NCBI RefSeq assembly: GCF_040958095.1
Contig: NC_091154.1
Coordinates: 43,774,735 to 43,838,734 of the forward strand
From: Procambarus clarkii
Lineage: Eukaryota; Arthropoda; Malacostraca; Decapoda; Cambaridae
Direction of reading: 5' to 3'
Length of the DNA stretch: 64,000 bases
Made by a program: the position numbers and the translations under genes
Notes under the pieces: model-generated
Told to the model about the DNA's origin: nothing
Database searches by the model: none
What the model saw: only the letters and a program-made list of their open reading frames with translations
Shown: piece after piece, positions 11,115 to 23,867 of the stretch
Position numbering within the stretch: position 1 is the stretch's first letter
Layout: each line of letters opens with the position of its first letter

Positions 11115-11279
11115 AGAAATAAAAATGAATTTTGGATTATTGATTTTTTGAATTACCTCCAACAGTGAAAAGAAATGTACGAAAGATTGAGAAAATTCGT
11201 GTTAGAATTATTAATCTTACTTTTACGGTCATATTTAATAATATATGTCTACAGGAAAGACTGCTACCAAAATATACTA

Positions 11280-11281
<2 letters not shown>

Positions 11282-11342
<61 letters not shown>
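11282..11342. repeat. (TA)n microsatellite
   Basis: TA run forming the tail of PLE-A2 and the left flank of telomere-like MITE copy T1. Confidence 0.95.
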
Positions 11343-12250
<908 letters not shown>

Positions 12251-12253
<3 letters not shown>

Positions 12254-13765
12254 TTCGTGAGAACAAGGAGATAGTCATCAGGAGAGGTGACAAGTCGCCA
12301 ATGTGTCATTCTTAAAAAAGATGAATATCTGGCGAAAATGAACCACATACTCTCTGACCAAACTAAATTCCAAAGGGTAACAAATGACACTACAGTCGAA
12401 TTGAAAGCAAAGGTCAACAAATTGATCAAAACTGAACGCCAAGAAATCCGGACTCCACCTGCCAAAGATTATTGGGGAGTACAAACCTGGATACGCGTAT
12501 GGAAATGTCAAGACACACAAGCCTGGAAACCCACTTCGGCCAATCATCAGCAAGATACCCACACCAACGTACAGACTGGCGAAGCGACTCAACGGCTTGC
12601 TGACTCCTTATGTCCCTTGCACCTTCAGCCTCAAGTCTCCAAAGGAATTTGTTGACTTACTGCGGGGAACACGGGCCGCAGGGATAAGAGCCTCGTTGGA
12701 CGTAGAATCACTGTTTACCAACGTACCTGTGGATGAAACAATCGGGATGATAGCGGATAGAGTGTATCGTGATCCAGCCTGTACTCCTCTTGACATAGCA
12801 GAAAGCATTCTAAGGAAACTACTCCAAGCTTGTACTAAAGAGGCACCCTTCTTGAGCCCGGATGGGCACATGTATAAGCAAGTAGATGGGGTCGCCATGG
12901 GTTCTCCCCTAGGTGTCCTGTTTGCGAACTTCTACATGGGTACCATCGAACAAAAGGTCTTAGTCGACATGAACTTGAAACCGGCCATATACTGCAGGTA
13001 TGTTGACGACATTTTTACACAGGTACCTGATGTTAGACATCTGCAGGAGCTGAAGGAGGCATTTGAGCAGAATTCTGTGTTGCGTTTCACTTACGAGCTG
13101 GAGAAGGAGGGGAAGCTGCCCTTTCTAGATGTAACAGTCATGGAAAGGAGCGGAGGTTTCCACACTGCAGTCTACACTAAGCAAACAAACATAGGAATGT
13201 GCCTCAATGCCAACAGTGACTGCCCAGACAGGTACAAGAGGAGTGTTGTTAACGCTTATGTCGACCGTGCTCTCAGCCACAGCTTTGGATGGAAGCAAGT
13301 CAATGAAGAACTCTGTAGGGTAGGGCAGGTCCTAGTCAACAACGGCTTCTCCAATGGTTTCGTTGAAGACATCATAAGAAGGAAGGTGAAATGCCATGCA
13401 ACCTCTGAAGAAACAACTAACACAACACCTGTACCCCTATTAGACTATTTTACAGGAACTTTTTTTTCCACAGCTCATAAAACGGAGGAAAGGGTCCTGA
13501 AAGATATTGTTAATAGGAACGTTATCCCTACAGACAAAAATCAGAAGATACAATTGATGATTTACTATAAAGCCAAAAAAATGCCAACCTACTCATGAGA
13601 AACTCTCCAGACACAAAGCAGAATGCTTTAAAAAGAGACCAATGTCATCTGTGCCTTCAAATGCCCACTTGGGGACTGTAAGCCTCAAAGAACTCAGTAT
13701 ATAGGCAAGACAACAACATCTTTTTCCAGGCGATTAACAATGCATAAGCAACAAGGCTCCATTAA
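12251..13765 (+). mobile_element. PLE-A3: Penelope-like fragment
   Basis: Starts at CCTTCGTGAGAACAAGGAG directly after a short (TA)n run (12222-12250). It ends at a TTAA (13762-13765), where a piggyBac-type tip begins. Both ends of the element are missing. Confidence 0.82.
12255..13765 (+). pseudogene. PLE-A3 RT / GIY-YIG protein, frameshifted
   Basis: The longest clean stretch is 12597-13598. It carries the motif A region SLDVESLFTNVPVDE, GVAMGSPLGVLFANFYMG with the four-G run intact, YVDDIF, and LPFLDVTVMERSGGFHTAVY. Frame breaks lie upstream near 12430-12440 and downstream near 13430 and 13575-13635. The GIY-YIG region (13660-13765) is cut by the TTAA insertion. Non-functional. Confidence 0.82.
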
Positions 13766-13852
13766 CCCTTAAATGGCACATGGCTATATACTGATTGACA
13801 CCCACAGGCACAAAAATAAAAAAAATAAAAAATATTTTTTTCTTCCTAACCC
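13766..13852. mobile_element. Tip of a PB-Y-type TTAA element
   Basis: The stretch CCCTTAAATGGCACATGGCT, then a CACCCACAGGC block and A-rich sequence, matches the reverse complement of the PB-Y right end (34800-34889). It follows a TTAA in PLE-A3 and is cut off by the PB-M insertion at 13853. The other end is not found. Confidence 0.65.
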
Positions 13853-13856
13853 TTAA

Positions 13857-15446
13857 CCCTCAAACCGCGCATATCATATATAAATGATATCTGTGACAAA
13901 ACCGAAATCGCGCACATCATTTATATATGATTTCGTGTCTAGCGCTATAATTTAAACTCCCCGCCTGGGATAGGGGCAGTTATAGTACAGCCACGACTGA
14001 TAGTTGCCAGATGCCACCTAGAAAAAAAATCCAGGCCAACATTCTTGGGTGTTACAGCGTCAGTATTGAGCAAGCCACCAAGGCTGGCGCACGCAGCACG
14101 AGCTCACAGCACCGCTGTTCAGCTTGTGACCACAGCATCGCCTACAAATACCATAATATATATGATACTGCTATTATTTAGCAGTGATAGTATTACTGAA
14201 GCCCACTGACTGTGATAAAACTGACCAGGATTCTGATAATAGCAGGATTGTGGTGATATTTAGCGCTGTGCTCCATGGAGGGAAGCGTAAGGCTGTGCGA
14301 GGGAGGGTTGTGGCGTCGTCTTCTGACTGTGTGTGGCCACCATTTATTGACTGCACTCACCATACCAGCTTAGTGGTTCGATATGGTGAACTCAAATGTA
14401 GATACTTATATATAACGTGTGTATAGAGTGTGATAACAGCGAGAGGAGTAGGTTGGGAGCCGCCATTTTGGTGAGGGAGGAGTGTCGTCTGCACGTCTTG
14501 GCATGGTGTTTACTGATGGCCACTATGGTCTTTGGGCACCATACCAGCTTATTTGTTCAGGTATGGTGAATAAAACAGATAGATACTTATATATAATGTG
14601 TATATAGCGTAATAACACCACAAACAATATTGTTGAAGGACAAATATTAGTGCGTCTGGCCTTGAGGGCGGCCGCCGATCAGCTGATTGTGTGAGTAGCT
14701 ACGTCTTTGTGGCCTTTACTCACCATACAAGCTTAGATGTACAGTTATGGTGAACAAAACATGTAAATACGTATATATAACGTCTGTGTATAGTGAATAA
14801 ATACAGAAAGAGTATTGTGGGAGGTGAATGAGGGTGAGTGAGGTGGTGTTGAGGGAGGGAGTGGCAGTGAGTGGCTCGCTGGTGTTTGGCGGTCACTCCT
14901 CGTTGCTTTTTGACTCACAAGACCAACTTAGTAGTTCGTTATGGTGTACAAAACATGCAAATACTTATATATAACCTGTGTATATAGTGTAACAACAGCA
15001 AAACTATTTGTTTATTGTTTTATGAACATAATAATTGAATCACTAATATGCACACCATAATTTTGAGTACAGCGATGGTTCACACATTTTATAATATAAA
15101 TATACCACAATTCACTGTATGGAATAATATTACTGCAAAAAAACTAAGAAAAAATCAATCAGAGACATTGAAATAAATAGGTAATAATATATTTGTGGCA
15201 ACTGCCGTCTGACAGCTCGGGCGGAGTAGACCTCATCTGGCGAAGGCTCTGCCAACGCCCCTTTTTTGCCACACTTCCCTACCCTATTGCGGCTAAAATA
15301 TGCCACCTACGATTTTTTTGTTATTTTTTCCGTGATCAGGGAACAAAAATGAACACTTCTATAAGACGAAAGAATTTTTTGGAATTTTTTTTTTTTTGTT
15401 GCGCCTGTGGGTGTGAATTTCATTTGGGCCCCTTGCGGTTTGAGGG
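13857..15446. mobile_element. PB-M copy 1: non-autonomous piggyBac-type element
   Basis: 1590 bp between TTAA (13853-13856) and TTAA (15447-15450). The left tip CCCTCAAACCGCGCATATCA and right tip (reverse complement CCCTCAAACCGCAAGGGGCC) start with the same CCCTCAAACCGC. The first ~110 bp match PB-1, so PB-1-type transposase probably mobilises it. The interior is non-coding. It holds four diverged ~90-bp modules at ~14361, 14539, 14720 and 14917, each with CACCATAC...TATGGTG and then ACTTATATATAACGTGT or a close variant. Confidence 0.82.
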
Positions 15447-16166
15447 TTAATAATTCTAGCACGAATTTTCTCAATATTCCTTATGTTTCTTTTTAATGTC
15501 GGAACTTACCCTTCTAGAGCCCGGATGGGCACATGTATAAGTAGATGGGGTCGCCATGGGTTCTCCCCTAGGTGTCCTGTTTGCGAATTTCTACATGGGT
15601 ACCATCGAACAGAAGGTCTTAGTTGACCGGAACTTGAAACCTGCCATATACTGCAGGTATGTTGACGACATTTTTACACAGGTACCTGATGTCAGACGTC
15701 TGCAGGAGCTGAAGGAGGCATTCAAGCGGAATTCTGCGTTGAGTTTCACTTACAAGATGGCGAAGGATGGGAAGCTGCCCTTTCTAGATGTAACAGTCAT
15801 GGAAAGGAGCGGAGGTTTCCACACTGCACTCTACACTAAGGAAACAAACATAGGAATGTGCCTCAATGCCAACAGTGACTACCCAGACAGGTACAAGAAG
15901 AGTGTTGTCAACGCTTACGTCGACTGTGCTCTCAGCCACAGCTCAGGATGGAAGCAAGTCGATGAAGAACTCTGTAGGGTAAGGCAGGTCCTAGTCAACA
16001 ATGGCTTCTCCAATGGTTTCATTGAAGACATCATAAGAAGAAAGGTGAAACGCCATGCAACCTCTAAAGAGTTCACTAACACAACACCTGTACCCCCCTA
16101 TTAGACTATTTTACAGGAACTTTTCCACAGCTCATAAAACGGAGGAAAGGGTCCTGAAAGATATTG
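15447..16166 (+). mobile_element. PLE-A4: Penelope-like fragments
   Basis: Positions 15448-15505 resemble the PLE-A 3' region on the minus strand (AATTCTAGCACGAATTTTCT). From ~15508 a plus-strand RT fragment begins, and it ends at GATATTGTT (16166), where Tig-D sequence starts. This is a rearranged relic. Confidence 0.7.
15556..16166 (+). pseudogene. PLE-A4 RT fragment
   Basis: Open from MGSPLGVLFANFYMG through YCRYVDDIFTQV (catalytic YVDD) and LPFLDVTVMERSGGFHTALY, to a frame change near 16100 (TPVPPY). The reading then continues as IRLFYRNFSTAHKTEERVLK in another frame. Everything 5' of motif B and the whole GIY-YIG domain are absent. Confidence 0.8.
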
Positions 16167-16664
16167 TTGGAGACGCTAAAGTGTTAAGAAAATGTGTGAA
16201 GTATGGGAAGAATTACAAAGTTTTGTTGAAAAAACCCACCCAATTAAAGCTGTAGCAGGCTGTTGCATTGACCTTTTAAATGACAATGTGATGTCTTACT
16301 ACACACAAGTGTTAAAATGTAGGGAAAAACAAGTGTCTTTAGACAGATTCTAGGTAAGACAAGCAAGTCTTAGTGGTATGCAGGCAAAATGTGCCAGAGT
16401 GTGCACACCAGCGAAGTCCTCACTGCTTGATGTTATATTGGAAGAGGACTCCCCTTCCAAACAGTAACACATCTTCTCCTCCCTCCTCCTCACCATCTTC
16501 CATACGCCAACAGCAAGGTAAGTAATAACTTAAAATATAGTGTTGTAGGTTTATCTAGATGAATTAGGCATAAAATTTAGTTTGAAGTGAGGTTTTTGGG
16601 TAGTCAGGAACGGATTAATTCATTTCCCATTATTTCTTATGGGGAAATTAGCTTCGGAATAAAG
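16167..16664 (+). pseudogene. Tig-D: Tigger transposase C-terminal relic
   Basis: Weak similarity to the Tig-F tail (44041-44340) in several frames: a CVKYGKNYK-like segment, LNDNVMSYYTQVLKCREKQV, and a Lys/Ser-rich end near 16470. The 3' flank CATTTCCCATTATTTCTTAT resembles the Tig-F 3' flank at ~44520. Only the last ~100 codons and the 3' region survive, joined to PLE-A4 on the left and Tig-C on the right. Confidence 0.55.
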
Positions 16665-18049
16665 TTTATTGTGTAATTGCATTCCAATTTAGTGCCACGC
16701 CGACGATTAAGCCAGCTGTTGACTGCTGCATGGATGATATGTGAACATGCTCTGATCAAGTCCAGACGGGTGGGAAAAAATTGGTTCATTCCTTTGTATT
16801 GCAAAATGTTTCATGTATAATATAATATTTCATTTCATTTCAAAATATTCAGTGATTGTTAATATTTTCTAAATAAAATTTTAGAGATGTGTTTTGTTTT
16901 ACCCTGAACAGTGCAGATAATGTATTTTTAATGTTATGACACAGGCTGTGGCGACCAGGCCATACAATTGCGATCGAGCCTTGTCACTAACTGAGAGCTA
17001 GCCAAGACGAAATATTTTGAGCTCACCTTTTCTTTGCTAATGATAGAATATACATTTGCATTGACTAATATGTAGCTTTTGTTGAAAAAAAAAAATAATA
17101 TGATGTAATACTATAATAAAATTGGTAAATTGACTTACTTTTAATGAAGCTGAAGATTACCTCATCCTCTGCAGCGCTTGATTTATATTGTTTATATTGT
17201 ATACAGGGTACATACAGTATGTACACTTATTTTCAGGCATTCACTTCACACAACAGTTAAGCTTATTACTAATTCACATGAGTTCTAATTCTAATTAACT
17301 ATTGAAAATTATTTCTACTGTATATTTACACTGTACAGTATCTTTTTGTCAAGGCTTAATTAATCATTAACACTTACAATACTGTACTCTATCAACACTT
17401 TTTACACTAATTTATATTCCTTTCAATCATATTTTATATCGTTAGTGGACGACTTGTCACGACTTGTCGATGGGAATTCAGCATCAGCGGGAGCAACATG
17501 GCTTGTAGAGCATTTGTTGCTGGCGAATGCTCCATGATTTGTTGATGGGAATTCAGCATTGGCGGGTGCAGCATGGCTTGTAGAGCATTCGTTGCCGGCG
17601 GATGCTCCACGACTTGTCAATGGGCATTCAGCATCGGCGGGTGCTGCATGGCTTGTAGAACATTCGTTGCCGGCGGAGGCTGCGCGACTTGTTGATGGGA
17701 ATTCTGCATTGGCGGGTGCAGCATGGCTTGTCGACAAAGATTTTTCACGAACCTTTGAAATCATGAATTTATCTATTTTTGCCCGAATCTGATTTTCTCT
17801 GGCTAACGTTCTGAGACATTGCTTAACCCTCAAACTGCGCATATCATATATAAATGATATCAGTGACAAAACCAAAACCGCGCACATCATTTATATATGA
17901 TTTCGTGTCTAGCGCTATAATTTAAACGCCCCGCGTGGGGTAGGGGTAGTCAACGGCGAGCCTCAACTGACCATAAACAAACCCCGCCTGGGAAAAAAAT
18001 CCAGCGTGGGTCCCCTTTGTGTACAGAGCTCAGTTACCCGGCGGACACC

Positions 18050-20209
18050 ATGGCGAGTGCATCAAGTTCCGACGACCGACCCCGCTCAGCGAGACGTTCC
18101 TCGCGACCTCTGACCGAGGAGGAAATTACTCGTAATTTGTTCCCGGATGGTGATGAGTCTGATATAGACGACTCAGACTTTGATCATGACTACACACAGC
18201 CCTCAGAGGTGGATACGACCGACGACGAGTGTGAACATGCTGGCTCCACCAGGGCTAGGCCTAGCATCTCGCTCATGCCTCCTCACCTTCACTCGACCCC
18301 AATTTCTGCAAGACCACACAGTTCATGTGCTCCCTTGCAAGATATTGATGTTTTGCTCGACGATTCTGAAGGTGAATCATTTTCCGGTTTTAGTGATTTA
18401 GAATCAGAAAATAGTTTCGCTAGTGCCAGTGGAGGAGTGTGTGGTGTTGCCAAGCGACAATTTGTCACGTCAGCAGCATCTGGCCAAGCCATGCGGCACC
18501 GCATGGCACCACATGAACAAAGACCCTCAACATCGAGGAACTTTCCATCACCGTCCCTGTCCACCCCTACTGTTCCTAGACCTGCTTCAGCTCCTGGTCC
18601 ACGGTTTCCTCGCCGTGGTGCCGCTATTGGCTCTCAAAAGACACCCGGTGTTTTTGTGTGGAGTGATGGAACAGATTTTGTTCCACAAATTCCTGTTTTT
18701 GATAATTCGGATGTTGGAATTACAAGCTCTGTTGGAATAAAAATGCTCTACAAGCCTGATAAAGTCGCAGATATGTGTGAAATGAACTATTTTACTGCAT
18801 ATTTTGATGAGCCGCTAATGGAACATCTTGTTCATGAGACGAACAAATATGCGAGTGATCTCATTGATGATGAGGAGTTATCCGATTATTCACGTTTGCA
18901 GCGATGGAAAGATACGACTGTAGGTGAAATGTATGTGTTTTTGGCACTGTGTATGTTGATGAAACATTGTGTCAAACACGTAATCGACCATTATTGGAGC
19001 AAAGACCATACTGTTCCAACACCAATGTTCGGCAAATATGTCTCAAGACCGATTTGCGATAATCCTCAGGTGTCTTCACTTCGCAAATGATGAAGACAGG
19101 AATGAGGATGATAGGCTTTGGAAGGTAAGGCACGTCCTGAATGAACTTATCGGAAAGTATAAGGATTTCTATGTACCAGCTCAGAAGCTTGTGATTTACG
19201 AATCCCTTGTGCTTTTCAAAGGACGTCTTGCCTTCAAGCAGTATATTCCCTCCAAACGCCACCGATCTGGATTGAAATTCTTTGTACTCTGTGACTGTGA
19301 AACAGGAATTGTGTTACATATGATAATGTATACGGGTACAAATGTAGACATTCCTGCTAATGACCATCATGGCTTCTCAGGTAGTGTTGTGAAGTCACTG
19401 CTTGCATCATATCTGAACAAGGGCCACATATTATACACAGATAACTATTATACCAGTCCCTTGTTAACTAGGTTCTTGCTTGATAATAGAACTGGAGTGT
19501 GTGGCACAGTGAAGGCAAAACGAAGGGAAATGCAAATGTTTCCAGGTGCTATGCAGGTTGGTGATTGCGAGCTCAAAAAAAACAGGTAGAATACTTTCAG
19601 TGCGGTGGAAAGACAGGCATGAAGTGAACATGTTGACCACCATTCATGCTGGACAGTGGCAAGGTGAACAGAACCACCAGAGAAATAATCTATAAGCCAG
19701 ATTGTGTCTTGGACTATATCAACATGCGTTTGGTGGATAAATGTGATATGATGGTTGGGGGCAGTGGAGTGTGTACGGAAAACAGTGAAGTGGGACAAGA
19801 AAATGTTTTTCCACCTCGTTGACGTAACAATGCTGAACAGTTACAATATGTATCTTGTCAAAACAGGTGGTAAACGTAATTTCCGTCCATTCAATTTTAC
19901 TGTAGTAACACAATAACTACAGAAGTTTGGCAAAGTAATTCCTGGTATACAGAGGCCCATTCTGAACCCGGTATTGCACCATGCTCCAACACCCAGGCTC
20001 GCTTACAGGGATGCCTTTTTGACACACAATCACAGGTTTTTACCACCAACTGGAAAGCGTGCAGTAGGCCAGCGTGCGTGTGTAGTATGCTGTTCAACAA
20101 CCAAGAGGGAACAGAAAAGAAAAACGGTGATGACTTGGTGCACAGTGTGTCAAGTCGCTCTGTGCCATGTCCGATGTTTCAACGAGTATCACAGTCTTGA
20201 TGACTTCTA
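18050..20209 (+). pseudogene. PB-1 piggyBac transposase, frameshifted, first catalytic Asp lost
   Basis: The start at 18050 (ACCATGG context) gives MASASSSDD, parallel to PB-2. An acidic, Ser-rich N terminus is followed by the DDE_Tnp_1_7 (piggyBac) domain from ~18700. Frame breaks lie near 19040 and 19580. The first catalytic site reads LVIYESLVLFKGR where PB-2 has LVVDESLVLFKGR, so Asp is replaced by Tyr. The second site (LYTDNYYTSPLL, ~19435) and third (NMRLVDKCDMM, ~19722) keep their Asp. The C-terminal cysteine-rich domain, CVVCC ... WCTVCQVALCHVRCFNEYH (20075-20200), ends at the stop near 20207. This is a dead copy. Confidence 0.87.
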
Positions 20210-20650
20210 AATGTCCAAGACTGGTGCCAAAACATGTAAATATAGAATAAGTGAGTGTATATAGTGGAAATAAATAATAAGAAATTGTATATTTTATTGT
20301 GAAATAAGACTTTTTGTGCAAATACTTGTGACACTAATATGTGGATATAATATACATTGACAACAGTTTTATGTTTATAAACCATCTTGTGAGAACATAT
20401 TGAACCACACCAGTGAAAAAAATGGGTGTAAAATACGCCATAGATACTGTAAATAATAACGCGAAAATAAATTCGCGGCAACTCGCGCTCCTCCTCAGTC
20501 GCGCCTGACTCACCCCGGGCGCACAGTAGTCCAGTGAAGATCAGGCGTGACGTCATCAACGATCTTCTCGGCTCATTTACGTCCACGGTAAGTGCAATTA
20601 AATTTTTTTTATTATTTTTCCCATGCTCAGGGAACACAAATAAAGATTAA

Positions 20651-22241
20651 CCCTCAAACCGCGCATATCATATATAAATGATATCAGTGACAAAACCGAA
20701 ACCGCGCACATCATTTATATATGATTTCGTGTCTAGGGCTATAATTTAAACTCCCCGCCTGGGATAGGGGCAGCTATAGTACAGCCACGACCGATAGTTG
20801 CCAGATGCCACCTAGAAAAAAAATCCAGGCCAACATTCTTGGGTGTTACAGCGTCAGTATTGAGCAAGCCACCAAGGCTGGCGCACGCAGCACAAGCTCA
20901 CAGCACCGCTGTTCAGCTTGTGACCACAGCATCGCCTACAAATACCATAATATATATGATACTGCTATTATTTAGCAGTGATAGTATTACTGAAGCCCCC
21001 TGACTGTGATAAAACAGACCAGGATTCTGATAATAACTGGATTGTGGTGATATTTAGCGCTGGGCTCCATGGAGGGAGGCGTAAGGCTGTGCGAGGGAGG
21101 GTTGTGGCGTCGTCTTCTGACTGTGTGTGGCCACCATTTATTGACTGCACTCACCATACCAGCTTAGTGGTTCGATATGGTGAACACAAATGTAGATACT
21201 TATATATAACGTGTGTATAGTGTGAGATAACAGCGAGAGGAGTAGGTTGGGAGCCGCCATTTTGGTGAGGGAGGAGTGTCGTCTGCACGACTTGGCATGG
21301 TGTTTACTGATGGCCACTATGGTCTTTGGGCACCATACCAGCTTATTTGTTCAGGTATGGTGAATAAAACAGGTAGATACTTATATATAATGTGTGTATA
21401 TAGCATAATAACACCACAAACAATATTGTTGAAGGACAAATATTAGTGCGTCTGGCCTTGAGGGCGGCCGCCGATCAGCTGATTGTGTGAGTAGCTACGT
21501 CTTTGTGGCCTTTACTCACCATACAAGCTTAGATGTACAGTTATGGTGAACAAAACATGTAAATACGTATATATATAACGTCTGTGTATAGTGAATAAAT
21601 ACAGAAAGAGTATTGTAGGAGGTGAATGAGGGTGAGTGAGGTGGTGTTGAGGGAGGGAGTGGCAGTGAGTGGCTCGCTGGTGTTTGGCAGTCACTCCGTG
21701 TTGCTTTTTGACTCACAAGACCAACTTAGTAGTTCGTTATGGTGTACAAAACATGCAAATACTTATATATAACCTGTGTATATAGTGTAACAACAGCAAA
21801 TCTATTTGTTTATTGTTTTATGAACATAATAATTAAATCACTAATATGCACACCATAATTTTGAGTACAGCGATGGTTCACACATTTTATAATATAAATA
21901 TACCACAATTCACTGTATGGAATAATATTACTGCAAAAAAACTAAGAAAAAATCAATCAGAGACATTGAAATAATTAGGTAATAATATATTTGTGGCAAC
22001 TGCCGTCTGACAGCTCGGGCGGAGTAGACCTCATCTAGCAAAGGCTCTGCCAACGCCCCTTTTTTGCCACACTTCCCTACCCTATTGCGGCTAAAATATG
22101 CCACCTACGATTTTTTTGTTATTTTTTCCGTGATCAGGGAACAAAAATGAACACTTCTATAAGACGAAAGAATTTTTTGGAATTTTTTTTTTGTTGCGCC
22201 TGTGGGTGTGAATTCCATTTGGGCCCCTAGTGGTTTGAGGG
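20651..22241. mobile_element. PB-M copy 2, nested in PB-1
   Basis: 1591 bp between TTAA (20647-20650) and TTAA (22242-22245), inserted in the 3' part of PB-1. It is nearly identical to copy 1 at 13857-15446 over its whole length, with the same four modules. No coding content. Confidence 0.88.
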
Positions 22242-23867
22242 TTAAAAAGAAAAAAAAAATTTGATTTTTTTTTTTTTGTTGCGCCTGTGGGTGTTAATTC
22301 TATTTGGACCCCTAGCGGTTTGAGGGTTAATGGCTGTAAAGTGTACATAAAAATTCCAAGAACCTCATGTTTACTTTTTCTTGAATATTCAATGAGTTCC
22401 TCAATTTGTTCCAATCTTTTCTGATATCCGACACCTCTAGGCAGAGCCTCACCAACAATGTCCGAGTCATCAGAGTCATTTCCGAGAACACTTTGCACAA
22501 TCTGTTCTTCAGTTAACAATTCATAACCAGAATCGTAATCATTTTCTAACCATTCATTGATATCATTCACTTGTACACCCTGACCAGCTTCGAGCAACAT
22601 TGTTCAGATCGTTTCTTCAAACCCTTCAAAATCATTGGATTCATTTTCAAAACCTTCAAATTCACTATCAGATGGTGCTGCGTCACATCTAGGCCTCTCT
22701 GTTAACAGTTTCTTCCATGAATTTGTTAGTGTGGTTTCTTTCACTTTATTCCAAAGCCTAGCCCAGTGGAATATTGCTTCCCTGATTGTGTACTTTTTTA
22801 GATTTTCTAGTGTTCTTTGAGCCCTTGTATCCTTTCCTGTCAATTCATCTTCCTCGCTAGGTAAAACAACTAAAACATCTTCAAGCATTGCTGTTTGGTA
22901 CATACGTTAAGCAGCAAGGATAACACCTTGGTCCATGGGCTAGATCAAGGATATTGTGTTTGGTGGAAGTGCCATGCATTTTATTCTGCTATCCCTTGAA
23001 ATTAACTTGCTAATGGGATGAGCAGGGGCATTATCTAGCAGCAACAATGCCTTAACCTCACTGGCCTTTATTCCACATTTGTTGATCTGGAATTCTCTAA
23101 CTTCTTTGCAAAAGTGGTATTCAAACCAGTCCGTAAATATTGTTTGATTAAACCATGATTTCTTAGAACTGTAATATATTACGGGTAGTGCCTGCACTAT
23201 ATTTTTTGAGGCTCGAGGATTTTTAGACTTGCCTACCACGGCACATTTTGTCCTGTGAGAGGCATCAGCATTAGCACAGAGCAAGACTGAGAGTCGTTCC
23301 TTACTTATCTTTCGTCCAGGAATATTTTCCTGCATCCTACTGGTTTAGGATTTACTTGGTACAGCTCACCACATAAACCCAGTCTCATCAGCATTATATA
23401 CTTGACATTTGCTTAAATTATTACTGACAATGTACTCGTTTAATTTAGCCTTGAATGAATCAACTTTAGTGGGATCAGCACTTGACACCTCACCAGAAAT
23501 TTTTTTGGTGTTTGAAATGTTATGCCGAGCCTTAAATCTTCCAACCCATCCATCACTTGCATTGAAATCTTTTATACCTAATTGAATGGCAAGTTTACTT
23601 GCTGCAACTTTAAGCTCTTCAAATCGTATTGCCATGCCAATTGTGTGGTGCTGAATAAACCACTTATACACTGCAGCATCCAATTGTGGATACTGACCAG
23701 ACTTTACTGTTTTTCTCGAACATGCAGCACCAGAAGTAGCACACTCTGTTGTGCTCACATATTTTAATAGAGTATCCTTCTGTTTCTTGATGTCACTTAC
23801 TGTACTTTTCCTGATGTTAAACTCTGCTGCTGCTCTGCATGAGAATATCCTTTATCGAGTTTCTTAA

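Larger units (their letters stand above)
9088..11281 (+). mobile_element. PLE-A2: Penelope-like retroelement, 5' truncated
   Basis: This is the longest uninterrupted PLE-A copy. It starts at TCGAGGCAATTACAG (~9088), head to head with PLE-A1, and ends with GACTGCTACCAAAATATACT followed by (TA)n at ~11281. The N-terminal codons present in PLE-A1 are missing. Confidence 0.85.
17827..22326 (+). mobile_element. PB-1: piggyBac element carrying a nested PB-M
   Basis: TTAA (17823-17826) and TTAA (22327-22330) flank tips CCCTCAAACTGCGCATATCA and, at the right, the reverse complement CCCTCAAACCGCTAGGGGTC. Without the nested copy (20651-22241 plus TTAA) the element is about 2.9 kb, matching PB-2 in size. 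It encodes a decayed piggyBac transposase at 18050-20209. Confidence 0.85.

Noticed and set aside
17559-17792. A plus-strand frame with repeated AGAAWLVEHSLPA
   Set aside because: Antisense of the Ser/Ala-rich repeat tail of the Tig-C transposase.
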